Below are positions 25,440 through 33,008 of a stretch of 64,000 bases of DNA, piece by piece. The stretch lies in IMG/VR virus record IMGVR_UViG_3300046501_000082, positions 1-64,000 of that record; one strand, 5' to 3'. The notes beneath the pieces were generated by a model that was not told where the DNA came from, ran no database searches, and was given only the letters and a program-made list of their open reading frames with translations. The position numbers and the translations under genes are program-made. The first letter of the stretch is position 1, and every line of letters begins with the position of its first letter. The DNA comes from a virus.

Positions 25440-26579
25440 ATGACAGATTACATCAATGTAAAAGATTATGGTGCTGTGGGTAATGGGACTACAGATGATT
25501 CAAATGCTATTCAGTCGGCTATCACAGCAGCTCCTGATGGGTCAATTGTCCTGTTTCCTGCACCAACCGTTGCATACAGAATTACTAAACAGATCCTTGT
25601 AAATAAGCGCCTCACTCTAGAAGGTGGTAAGTGTAAGATTAAAATGACAGCGGGGAATGGGTTTTCTTTATTCGCTGAAAATATTGTGATGCGAGGATTT
25701 AATTTCACAGGGAGCCGTATTAACTGGGACCACTGTGCTATTAATATCTTCATGTCTCAAGTTAAAGTTGAAGATATTGAAGTGGAGCATTGCTCTCATG
25801 CTGTACGTGTTCTGGGTGGTGTATGGCACACCTTGTCCCGTATTAGAGCTAAGAATATTGTTTATGGTGTTCTTGAGGTTGGTAACACTGTAGGTGCTGT
25901 AGTAGAAGACTTCAGGTATGATACAGATGTAGCGAACTACCCAGCACCTGTATATGGCGTCTACTACTGGGGTGAAGGTGCTAACTTCTCTGACTTAGAC
26001 TTTATTCATGCAGGTAAGGCGTTGTGGATTGAGAGTACAGCCAATCGTAGTGTTAACTGGACATTCTTTAATTCATGCTCATTTGACACATCAGACTATG
26101 GCTGTATCATTCAAGGTAATGCTGTAGGACGTACAGTGGATGGGTTGATGTTTGATCAATGCTGGTTTGCTAGTCACAAGATTGCTGGTGTGTGGATTGA
26201 GGGTGCTAAAGTTAATGGTATAACAATGGATGGTTGCCACATCATTAACAATCAGAAAGAAGGTGTTATTCTAGTCGGTGCAGCAACCAACATTGACTTT
26301 AATGGCTGTGTATTCGGTGGTAATTCTGCATTCAATCCCGGTATTCATCACAACATCTATAGTAATTCTTCTGGTCGTAAATTTATCCGCAACTGTCAAT
26401 TCTCTGATTGGGGCGGGTTTGTTACCAATGTTGGCTATGATATTCTCAGGGCTGAACAAGATGGTGATTGTGTAATAGATGGGAATATCTCTATGGGCCA
26501 GACGGGCGGGGGTTATATTAGCGGGTCATCTGTACAGGCTAAAATTGGGCGCAACTTTGGTAGCTTACCGAGTGCTTGA
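25440..26579 (+). CDS. Tailspike with right-handed beta-helix (pectate-lyase-like)
   Basis: The 379-residue protein opens with YINVKDYGAVGNGTTDDSNA, the hallmark start of pectate-lyase-superfamily beta-helices in tailspikes and depolymerases. Repeating short strands with Asn/Gly turns follow. It could degrade or bind capsule or O-antigen; the substrate and catalytic acids cannot be named. It lacks a long N-terminal anchoring domain, so it may attach through another protein. Confidence 0.75.
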   Translation: MTDYINVKDYGAVGNGTTDDSNAIQSAITAAPDGSIVLFPAPTVAYRITKQILVNKRLTLEGGKCKIKMTAGNGFSLFAENIVMRGFNFTGSRINWDHCAINIFMSQVKVEDIEVEHCSHAVRVLGGVWHTLSRIRAKNIVYGVLEVGNTVGAVVEDFRYDTDVANYPAPVYGVYYWGEGANFSDLDFIHAGKALWIESTANRSVNWTFFNSCSFDTSDYGCIIQGNAVGRTVDGLMFDQCWFASHKIAGVWIEGAKVNGITMDGCHIINNQKEGVILVGAATNIDFNGCVFGGNSAFNPGIHHNIYSNSSGRKFIRNCQFSDWGGFVTNVGYDILRAEQDGDCVIDGNISMGQTGGGYISGSSVQAKIGRNFGSLPSA

Positions 26580-26589
26580 GGGTTATTAA

Positions 26590-27108
26590 ATGGCAGACAC
26601 AAAATCAAACCTCACTAAAAAGCTCCTAGCTTATGGCTTCACGGCTGCTGTTGCAGTATCTGGTGGTTATCTTGTTGCACCACGTGAAGGGAAGGTTAGC
26701 ACAGCCTATTTAGACCCTGTGGGTATTTGGACTGTTTGCTACGGTAATACAGGCGTAGAAGCTAAGAAAGGCAATAGTTACACGGATGAGCAGTGCCTAG
26801 ATCAGTTGGCTAAGGACTTGTCTACCCACGATAAACAAATGATGAATCTTGTTCGTGTACCGCTCACAGATTACCAGCATGCCGCTTTCTTGAGCTTCAC
26901 ATATAATGTTGGTGTTGGTAACTTTAAAAGTTCGACAATGTTGCGTAAGCTTAATTCTAAAGACTATAACGGGGCATGCCAAGAGCTTGTTAAATGGATT
27001 TATGCAAAAGGGAAAAAGCTCAATGGACTTGTAAACAGACGCCAAGATGAACTTAAAATGTGCTTGGGGGAAACTAAAATTGATATTGTTGAAACTAAAG
27101 CTGGTTGA
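26590..27108 (+). CDS. SAR endolysin (GH24 lysozyme)
   Basis: The 172-residue muramidase degrades peptidoglycan at lysis. Residues 11-30 form a weakly hydrophobic, Gly/Ala-rich signal-anchor-release segment. The catalytic triad is Glu33, Asp42 and Thr48 with the canonical E-8-D-5-T spacing. Cys50 and others could drive disulphide rearrangement on release from the membrane. It leads the lysis cassette. Confidence 0.9.
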   Translation: MADTKSNLTKKLLAYGFTAAVAVSGGYLVAPREGKVSTAYLDPVGIWTVCYGNTGVEAKKGNSYTDEQCLDQLAKDLSTHDKQMMNLVRVPLTDYQHAAFLSFTYNVGVGNFKSSTMLRKLNSKDYNGACQELVKWIYAKGKKLNGLVNRRQDELKMCLGETKIDIVETKAG

Positions 27109-27340
27109 AGGTTGGAAGAAACTCTTCAAGTCATACTCTGTAATCTTCAGCCTCGCTAACATCCTTCAAGCTCTTTCTGTCACTGGCCTGTCTGTCCTTG
27201 GTGTAATCAACGTATACTTTGCATTCAAGCTTGTAATTGGTATGGCTATCTTGTTTGGATTGCTAGGCTTGGTTGGTAGATTGATTAGCCAACCTGTCTT
27301 GGTTAAAGATCCTGTTGTGGAGAATACAGATGTTAAATAG
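27047..27340 (+). CDS. Holin-like membrane protein
   Basis: The frame overlapping the endolysin end encodes a 97-residue product with hydrophobic segments at about 28-50 and 55-80, an amphipathic Lys-rich N terminus and a charged C terminus, the pattern of a class II holin or pinholin. The true start is uncertain: ATG 27047 lacks a good site, whereas TTG codons near 27080-27090 lie after GGGGG. A pinholin would pair with the SAR endolysin. Confidence 0.6.
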   Translation: MNLKCAWGKLKLILLKLKLVEGWKKLFKSYSVIFSLANILQALSVTGLSVLGVINVYFAFKLVIGMAILFGLLGLVGRLISQPVLVKDPVVENTDVK

Positions 27341-27752
27341 CATCTCTTTCTACATCATCCTCACTCTATCAGGACTTCTCTCAGTTAGTGCCTACTTTAC
27401 TTACACTCAAATCCAAGATATTGCTGTAGCCAACAAGACTATCGAAGATCAGGCTAAAGTCGTTTCTGACTACGAAAACTCCACTAAGTTAGCCAAACAA
27501 TCGTGTGATACGGATGTGCAGAGTGTTGTTGAATTGAGTACTGAGCAAACTGAAGTAAGAACAAAGATTGATGACTTGGTTGTCAAGATTGGTAAACTTA
27601 AAACAGGAGTAGCTATCTCCAATACAGAGGCACCTAAAAATGCAACTACTACAATTTATGGCACTGAGCTTTTGTCTCTTGATCTGCGTCTCTTGCTCAA
27701 CCAAGCCTACTGTCTTGCAAGCCCCGAAGACAACTTATGTAGGACCAAGTGA
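27315..27752 (+). CDS. Inner-membrane spanin (Rz-like)
   Basis: A 145-residue protein with one N-terminal membrane segment (ISFYIILTLSGLLSVSAYF) and a periplasmic coiled coil (about 35-100). ATG 27330 (MLNSISF) is also possible as start. The outer spanin is encoded in another frame within its 3' end, the classic Rz/Rz1 arrangement. It bridges inner and outer membranes in the final lysis step. Confidence 0.8.
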   Translation: MWRIQMLNSISFYIILTLSGLLSVSAYFTYTQIQDIAVANKTIEDQAKVVSDYENSTKLAKQSCDTDVQSVVELSTEQTEVRTKIDDLVVKIGKLKTGVAISNTEAPKNATTTIYGTELLSLDLRLLLNQAYCLASPEDNLCRTK

Positions 27753-27924
27753 TGCTCTGTTGATTTACCCATGTAAGGCCACACCATCAGGCGAAAGTGT
27801 TATGGACTTGGCTGTAGCGTATAGTAAAAATACAGCTTGTATTTCCATGTGGCAAAAGCAAATGGATAAGATCAAGAAGAATAAACAACAACAGATGGAA
27901 CTTTTCAATGTCGAATCCAAATGA
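27640..27924 (+). CDS. Outer-membrane spanin lipoprotein (Rz1-like)
   Basis: A 94-residue protein starts within the Rz-like gene and extends past its end. The signal peptide ends in a lipobox-like CVSC followed by STKPTV, predicting lipid attachment at the last Cys. It is longer than many Rz1 proteins because of a basic C-terminal helix (MWQKQMDKIKKNKQQQ). Confidence 0.75.
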   Translation: MQLLQFMALSFCLLICVSCSTKPTVLQAPKTTYVGPSDALLIYPCKATPSGESVMDLAVAYSKNTACISMWQKQMDKIKKNKQQQMELFNVESK

Positions 27925-28225
27925 TGCAAACACAAGAGTTAGTAACCTAATTGAACGGACGTGTATTGCGTTGTTGGGTATTCTCGTAATGTTAATGCTA
28001 GCTAATTACCAAAGTGTTAACAAAGACGTTAAAGACTTGAATGATAAGATTGTCTTGTTACAGATGAGTAAGATTGGTAAGGAAGAACTTAGGGAGATGG
28101 AAATCCGTGGTAATGCAAGAATGGATGCTTCTATCTCAAGTCTAGCACAAAGGATCGATGCTAACCAACAAGATATACTCAGACAGTTTCAATTCTATTT
28201 TGATAAAGCTAAGAGTGGACGTTAG
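27908..28225 (+). CDS. Small membrane-anchored coiled-coil protein 1 of the lysis cassette
   Basis: A 105-residue protein with one membrane segment (about 18-35, ERTCIALLGILVMLMLANY) and a long charged helix after it. It overlaps the spanin end. It could be an additional holin, antiholin or spanin partner. No family is recognised. Confidence 0.6.
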   Translation: MSNPNDANTRVSNLIERTCIALLGILVMLMLANYQSVNKDVKDLNDKIVLLQMSKIGKEELREMEIRGNARMDASISSLAQRIDANQQDILRQFQFYFDKAKSGR

Positions 28226-28233
28226 TCTGAGGG

Positions 28234-28605
28234 ATGTTTATGGTCTGGGTTATTATAGAAAGATGTGTACAACTCACGACCCTTGTACTACTGATATTGA
28301 TGATTAGTATCATCTTTAACAATAACAAGACTGGTGACGAAAGGAATAGCTTCAATTTACAACTTGAAGAGTTTAGGCAAGATGTGGTAAGAGTTAGGGC
28401 TAAGAACATTAGCTTCTTGGAAGGTAGGATTAATAAAGTATCTGAAAGTCAGGATATTTATCAGAACAGTACAGCAAGCAAACTATCTATCTTAGAACAA
28501 CGTATTAGTAAGATGGAAGTTGAAGATAAGAAAAGTTCTCGTGTTATCCAAACTAATGTTAATAACTGGACACAGAACGGAAATAGTATACCAGCAACAC
28601 AATAA
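28234..28605 (+). CDS. Small membrane-anchored coiled-coil protein 2 of the lysis cassette
   Basis: A 123-residue protein of the same plan as the preceding one: membrane segment near residues 10-30 (LTTLVLLILMISIIF) followed by a coiled coil and a short polar tail. The two adjacent proteins look like distant paralogues or functional partners. It is the last late gene before a strong terminator. Confidence 0.55.
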   Translation: MFMVWVIIERCVQLTTLVLLILMISIIFNNNKTGDERNSFNLQLEEFRQDVVRVRAKNISFLEGRINKVSESQDIYQNSTASKLSILEQRISKMEVEDKKSSRVIQTNVNNWTQNGNSIPATQ

Positions 28606-28674
28606 AGAACAAGTATAAGAATAACCACTTGTGTGGACATTAGAGCTTATCGCCATTTGCTCTTCTCAAAATTA

Positions 28675-28709
28675 TAGCCCGCGCTCATTAAGAGCGCGGG
28701 CTTTTTGTT
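28675..28709. terminator. Strong, probably bidirectional terminator between convergent late and middle arms
   Basis: AGCCCGCGCTC and GAGCGCGGGCT form an 11-bp stem around ATTAA with a T-rich flank (TTTTTGTTTT) on the plus strand and A-rich sequence on the other side. It separates the end of the plus-strand late genes from minus-strand genes. Confidence 0.9.
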
Positions 28710-29366
28710 TTATAGAATCGTCTCTATTTGGTCATCATAATCTTTTTGAATCATATCCGCCCTATTATTAAGGGCAGCTACCAATTTATCGTGAGGAATA
28801 ATTTCTTCTATCGAAGAAGTCTCTCTTAAAGTCTTTATTTTTGCCAGTTGCCACACCCTATGTGCTTTAAATGGATCATTGAAAAGCCCTAAATATAAAG
28901 TCTTACCTAGATGCTTATGATTCACAACTAAAGGGTTAGGCCCATCATTCTGCTTAGTTACCCCTAATGGGTAATCTCCACGTCTATTTATGCTCCTTAA
29001 AAACATGTTATTCACGTAGGCGGGCACAAAAATACAAGTCTCCTTGTTGTAGGATTTGTTCTGAGGTACTAATATATCCTTATCTAAGGACCAAAACTTA
29101 TTTTTATACTTGAGAGTGAAGCCGTACTCTGTATTACAAAACTCTGCAAAATCCTGGTAGTCTAAAAAATCATTAGACACATCTTGGTAGGTCTTGTTTT
29201 TATTCCAACAAGCTGTTCCGGGCGTAGTCCTCTGTTTCAAGTCCCTCCAAACCATACTAGATCTTGTTATATGACAATTATAAGGCTCCGGATAAAAAGT
29301 AGAAACCCACAAACCTTGTTCGTTTCTGTGCTCAGGCACATACTTAGTCCAAATAATTTTCTTCAT
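28710..29366 (-). CDS. HNH-type homing endonuclease-like protein
   Basis: A 218-residue protein with SLDKDILVPQNKSYNKETC followed by IFVPAYVNN. This is a pattern of phage HNH homing enzymes, in which the LDKD and N-x-x-Y-S/N-x-E-T-C segments carry the nuclease core. A PLGVTKQNDGP segment resembles the AP2-like DNA-binding start. It is a free-standing gene at the end of the middle arm, directly against the terminator. Confidence 0.7.
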   Translation of the reverse strand: MKKIIWTKYVPEHRNEQGLWVSTFYPEPYNCHITRSSMVWRDLKQRTTPGTACWNKNKTYQDVSNDFLDYQDFAEFCNTEYGFTLKYKNKFWSLDKDILVPQNKSYNKETCIFVPAYVNNMFLRSINRRGDYPLGVTKQNDGPNPLVVNHKHLGKTLYLGLFNDPFKAHRVWQLAKIKTLRETSSIEEIIPHDKLVAALNNRADMIQKDYDDQIETIL

Positions 29367-29382
29367 AACTTTTATTTCTCCA

Positions 29383-29407
29383 ACGAAATTAAGCCCACGA
29401 AGTGTGA
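29383..29407 (-). terminator. Terminator after the small membrane protein gene
   Basis: On the minus strand AAGCTCAC and GTGGGCTT form an 8-bp stem around ACTTC, followed by AATTT. It lies between the gene ending at 29431 and the HNH gene. Confidence 0.5.
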
Positions 29408-29430
29408 GCTTTTAATTTTGTATTATCTTC

Positions 29431-29640
29431 TTATTCTGTAGTCTTCACAGCAACCTCAAAAGAACTCTTATCAACACCCTTCACATTCTCCTTGTATGTC
29501 CCAGCAGGTACTTGCAACTCCACCACTTTCACAGGAGTAGGGTTATCCCGTTTATATGAGAGGTAGTAATAGCCTCCAATAAGAACAGCAGCTAGGATGA
29601 CAGCAGTTGCGATTAGGTCAATGATTTCTGATTTGTTCAT
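29431..29640 (-). CDS. Small single-pass membrane protein
   Basis: A 69-residue protein with a membrane segment at about 9-29 (LIATAVILAAVLIGGYYYL) and a charged C-terminal domain probably facing the cytoplasm or periplasm. It overlaps the upstream gene by four bases. No family recognised. Confidence 0.6.
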   Translation of the reverse strand: MNKSEIIDLIATAVILAAVLIGGYYYLSYKRDNPTPVKVVELQVPAGTYKENVKGVDKSSFEVAVKTTE

Positions 29641-29978
29641 TCATCTTCCTCCAATTCTTCTTTATTATTGTCTAACCAAATAGCAGCTTGCAACTGTGTA
29701 TCAGCCCACAATACAGGTAGGTGTGTTCTTAGTTCAACAAGATTATTAATCAACACATCAAGCTTTGCAAGTCTCTTTACTAAATCAGAATCTTTAGTGA
29801 CAGAGAAGTCCAAGTATATCTTTTTACTACAGTCACTAATCTGAACTTCAGCTTCCATGTACAGATTCTCAGCTGAGTGCTCACTCAAATCCTCCTGCCT
29901 GTCACTTTTACCTTTTACAATAATGAATCCTGTTTCATTTACAGAGTCATTAAGGAATTCTTTATTTACAAATTTCAT
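29637..29978 (-). CDS. Unknown protein, 113 residues
   Basis: I chose ATG 29978 (MKFVNKEFLNDSVNETGF) because AGGAGAA lies six bases before it; longer forms lack a site. The protein is acidic, ending EELEEDE, without a recognisable motif. Confidence 0.6.
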   Translation of the reverse strand: MKFVNKEFLNDSVNETGFIIVKGKSDRQEDLSEHSAENLYMEAEVQISDCSKKIYLDFSVTKDSDLVKRLAKLDVLINNLVELRTHLPVLWADTQLQAAIWLDNNKEELEEDE

Positions 29979-29997
29979 ACTAGGTTCTCCTAGAGTG

Positions 29998-30231
29998 TTA
30001 AGAAATATTGGGTGTATTCTCATATCTTTCATTCTGCCATTCCCTCACAGCATCTGCAAGCTCTTTATTCAAAGATTTATATTGCTCACCATTAAACATG
30101 CTGAATATAAAGCATAAGTGAATGTGTTTCTCACAGCTTCCTTTCCAATATGATAGGAGAGAGAATGTTGTGGCTTCTCGTAAGTGCTGGATTTCTGTGC
30201 GGCAGTCTATGATTAAGCTTTCGGTTGTCAA
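29998..30231 (-). CDS. Unknown small protein, 77 residues
   Basis: It probably starts at TTG 30231, which overlaps the previous TGA stop (TTTTGA) and has GGGGAG seven bases upstream; ATG 30246 is the alternative. Contains several aromatic and His residues but no recognised motif. Confidence 0.45.
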   Translation of the reverse strand: MTTESLIIDCRTEIQHLREATTFSLLSYWKGSCEKHIHLCFIFSMFNGEQYKSLNKELADAVREWQNERYENTPNIS

Positions 30232-30413
30232 AAGTCTTCTCCCCATTCTTCGTCGGACATCTCGTGCCCTTCAACCCAACGGTTTACTAACAGTCCGTCA
30301 TAGTCACTACTGAAATACCATCCAGCTTTTATCTCTTCTTCAGTTAGGCTGAGAGTTACATCATTAAATAGTTCACTGTAGCGTTCATCTGTCATGCCAC
30401 GAAAAGTGTTCAT
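30228..30413 (-). CDS. Unknown acidic small protein, 61 residues
   Basis: Starts MNTFRGMTDERYSELF at ATG 30413 behind GTGGAGAAC. Acidic (pI low), soluble, with a Trp-rich centre (AGWYFSSDYDGLLVNRW). No family recognised. Confidence 0.55.
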   Translation of the reverse strand: MNTFRGMTDERYSELFNDVTLSLTEEEIKAGWYFSSDYDGLLVNRWVEGHEMSDEEWGEDF

Positions 30414-30431
30414 TTTAGTTCTCCACAAAGT

Positions 30432-30464
30432 AAAAAGGCTCTACATCCCGAAGGACATAGAGCC
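30432..30464 (-). terminator. UUCG-loop terminator after the YadA-like gene
   Basis: On the minus strand GGCTCTATGTCC, a TTCG tetraloop and GGATGTAGAGCC form a long stem followed by TTTTT. It ends the YadA-like transcript. Confidence 0.85.
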
Positions 30465-30494
30465 AATATATCACATCAGATTATTGTGTCAAGC

Positions 30495-31925
30495 TTATTT
30501 TAGACGATAGGTGCCACTAACAACAGCCCCAGTCTGAGAGCCAGCAGATGTGAATGCAGCATTCAGGAACAGAGATTCACTGACAGCACCACCAAAACCG
30601 ACTGCTACAGCATGATAGCCACCCATCGTTGCACCAGACAAAGCAACCTGTGGACCAGCTTGGTAGTCTGTAGAGAACTGATGACCTGCAACTGCAAGAG
30701 CACCTACAGCAATATTACCAACTTTATTCAAATCACGTTTCAGACTTGTAATCTCAGATTGCTGACTATCCAGACGACCACTCAAGCGAGTATCCATGTC
30801 ACGGCTGTAGTCTTCAATGTTGGTGATACGTGTCTCATGGTTAGAGAGTTGTTTGGTGTTACTGCTAAGTTGAACACTCTGTTGCTGCTGTACTTCACCA
30901 AGAGTCACAATGTTATTTGTGTTTGACTGGATCTGTGTAGTGTGCTGACTAAGTGTATTACCTTGTGCCGTTACAACTTCATTAGTAGATTTAATATCAG
31001 AGCTATTCTTACTAATGTCAGTAGTATTTTTAGCAATAGAAACTGTGTTAGCAGCTCCAATACTCAATGCAACGTTAGCCGTACTCTGTGCGTTTTCAGC
31101 CTTAGTATTTACACTAGAAAGCTGTCCTTGCACCTGTGTATTTGTGTTAGTCTGGTTACTATTTACAAAACTTTGATTATTGTTGATGGTGGTCTGTGCA
31201 GAGTTGATAGAAGTCTGCACACTAATAGCAGTATTCACTTTATCATCAACAGCTTTAACATTGTTGTTAGTCTTAGTGAATTCAGCAGCACCTTGTGAGG
31301 CAACACTATCAATCTTATCATTCAAGCCTGTGGCAATAGCAACGCCAGCAGCCTTAGTTGCTTGAAGGTCAGCGTTAACACTTGAGACAGCACCGTTAGT
31401 TTCACGGATAGCGTTCTCTGCGCCATCAAGACGTACAGCATTGTTAATAGAACGATCATCTGTTACAGCCAATGATTTCTCAATACCGTCTGCACGAACT
31501 GCGTTAGCATCTACTTTAGTCTCTACAGTGTCTAGACGGACTTCTGTTTTATCAACCCGTAGATTTGTGTTAGCATTGTCAGTCTTCAATTCTGTGTAAG
31601 CTGCTGCACCTTGAGCGGCGTAAGAGTCTACTTTGTTGTTCAAGTTGGATACGTTTGTATTGGTTTGATTGAGATTACTTTGAACCTTATCAGCAGCTTT
31701 CAAAGCACTCTCACCTACTCGGATACCGAGATTAGCAGAGTTCTGTGCATCAAATGCTTTAGTACGGGCATCATTAGCAACATAAGCTGTGTCTGCAAGG
31801 TTGTTGTTAGCCTCCTTTAGTTGAGACTGTGTGACATGGTTGAACGGGTTTGTCAAATCAATGCCAGTGGCAAAGGCTTGTGTGGAAGCAATCGTGATAG
31901 CTACAGCGAGGATCGTTTGTTTCAT
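30495..31925 (-). CDS. YadA-like trimeric autotransporter-type surface protein
   Basis: The 476-residue protein has a Sec signal peptide (MKQTILAVAITIASTQAFA, likely cleaved before TGIDL), then a passenger made almost entirely of coiled-coil stalk repeats (VDKTEVRLDTVETKVDANAV, TTDISKNSSDIKSTNEVVTA). The C terminus is a YadA-anchor-like segment (about 395-476) with KVGNIAVGALAVAGHQF and GGYHAVAVGFGGAVSESLFL strands. Proteins of this type insert a 12-strand trimeric barrel into the outer membrane and display the stalk. No head lectin domain is obvious and the last residues (GTYRLK) lack the usual terminal aromatic. It has its own promoter and terminator. A role in superinfection exclusion or altering the infected cell surface is inference. 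Confidence 0.8.
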   Translation of the reverse strand: MKQTILAVAITIASTQAFATGIDLTNPFNHVTQSQLKEANNNLADTAYVANDARTKAFDAQNSANLGIRVGESALKAADKVQSNLNQTNTNVSNLNNKVDSYAAQGAAAYTELKTDNANTNLRVDKTEVRLDTVETKVDANAVRADGIEKSLAVTDDRSINNAVRLDGAENAIRETNGAVSSVNADLQATKAAGVAIATGLNDKIDSVASQGAAEFTKTNNNVKAVDDKVNTAISVQTSINSAQTTINNNQSFVNSNQTNTNTQVQGQLSSVNTKAENAQSTANVALSIGAANTVSIAKNTTDISKNSSDIKSTNEVVTAQGNTLSQHTTQIQSNTNNIVTLGEVQQQQSVQLSSNTKQLSNHETRITNIEDYSRDMDTRLSGRLDSQQSEITSLKRDLNKVGNIAVGALAVAGHQFSTDYQAGPQVALSGATMGGYHAVAVGFGGAVSESLFLNAAFTSAGSQTGAVVSGTYRLK

Positions 31926-31971
31926 TTGTTTCTCCTAGGTTAATTTTACAAGCTTTGTGCTTGTGGAGTGG

Positions 31972-32000
31972 ATTATGGGCAAAATAAAAGGCCCTGTCAA
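31972..32000 (-). promoter_or_regulatory. Sigma70-type promoter for the YadA-like gene
   Basis: On the minus strand TTGACA (plus 31995-32000) and CATAAT (31972-31977) are 17 bases apart. The -35 box is perfect and forms the loop of the nrdB terminator hairpin. AGGAG precedes the YadA-like ATG about 8 bases upstream. Confidence 0.75.
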
Positions 32001-32006
32001 GGGCCA
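31984..32006 (-). terminator. Terminator after nrdB, overlapping the YadA-gene promoter
   Basis: On the minus strand GGCCC, TTGACA loop and GGGCC are followed by TTTTATTTT, a compact intrinsic terminator 14 bases after the nrdB stop. The loop doubles as the -35 box of the next promoter. Confidence 0.7.
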
Positions 32007-32020
32007 GTTTGAAAGTATTT

Positions 32021-32989
32021 CTATGCTGTCTTATACATTTCATAAGCTGGTGTAAAGCTACCGTCTAAGTTTGCTTTCGCATACTCAACAATACTACGCT
32101 CAAAAAATGATCCAAACGTCTTGCCCATCATTGCATCAATCCAAGGAAGAGGGTTTTCTCTAACGTTCCAGTTCTTCTTAAAGCCTAGCTGTTGAAGACG
32201 GTAATCAGCTACGTATCGAACATACTTTTTAACATCTTCTTTAACTAGGTTACTAACGCCACCCATTTTAAAGATTCGATCAACAAAGGCATCTTCTAAT
32301 TTAACAAGTTCTCGTGCTGAAGAGTAGATGTCCTTCTTAAACTCATCATTTACAATCCGAGGATGCTCATCTAAAAAGATGCGAAACAATGCAGTGTTAC
32401 CTTCTACGTGAATTGACTCATCAACCATGCTCCACCGAACAATGTCACACATTCCGGGAAGCTTCCCAAGACGGTCAAAGTTCAGCAGAATAGCGAAAGA
32501 TGCAAACAAACTTACACCTTCCATCATTGTCTGTTTAGCTAAATACTTTGCAAAGTCTGTATGGCTTTTACCAATACTCTCAATCATGTACTCATGCTTT
32601 TCTTTCATTTCTACATAATCAAGAAACTCATGATAAAAGCTTTCGCCAAAACCCATTGTATCCGAGAACAAAGCATATGCACGAATATGAGTACCTTCCC
32701 TAGCAGCAAAGCTCCCTAACATAGAACGTGCTTCGTTGTTCTTGATGTAAGGAATAATCTTGTCGTAGTAGCCCCCGCCAACATTGACATCTGACTGAGT
32801 GAACAAACGAAAGATATTAGATGTCAGGTTCTTTTCTTCAGGTAGAATCTTACCATTTTTCCACTGCTCTACATCATTGTTCAGCTTGGCTTCATGCTCA
32901 TACCAATGCACTTTCTCATGCTTAATATTAATATCCACCAAGCTGTGGTACTTTGGCGAATAAATTTCGCTGTATTCTGTGAGGCTCAT
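32021..32989 (-). CDS. nrdB: Ribonucleotide reductase class I, beta subunit
   Basis: The 322-residue protein makes the tyrosyl-radical di-iron cofactor for NrdA. Visible ligands are the Asp in FTQSDVNVGGG, the E-x-x-H pair in REGTHIRAY followed at +4 by the radical-site Tyr, the Glu in TMMEGVSLFAS, and the E-x-x-H in VDESIHVEGN. All expected iron ligands and the Tyr are present. It is shorter than E. coli NrdB but typical for phages. It is co-directional with and 20 bases downstream of nrdA. Confidence 0.92.
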   Translation of the reverse strand: MSLTEYSEIYSPKYHSLVDINIKHEKVHWYEHEAKLNNDVEQWKNGKILPEEKNLTSNIFRLFTQSDVNVGGGYYDKIIPYIKNNEARSMLGSFAAREGTHIRAYALFSDTMGFGESFYHEFLDYVEMKEKHEYMIESIGKSHTDFAKYLAKQTMMEGVSLFASFAILLNFDRLGKLPGMCDIVRWSMVDESIHVEGNTALFRIFLDEHPRIVNDEFKKDIYSSARELVKLEDAFVDRIFKMGGVSNLVKEDVKKYVRYVADYRLQQLGFKKNWNVRENPLPWIDAMMGKTFGSFFERSIVEYAKANLDGSFTPAYEMYKTA

Positions 32990-33008
32990 TTGTGCTCCTT
33001 AATTAATT

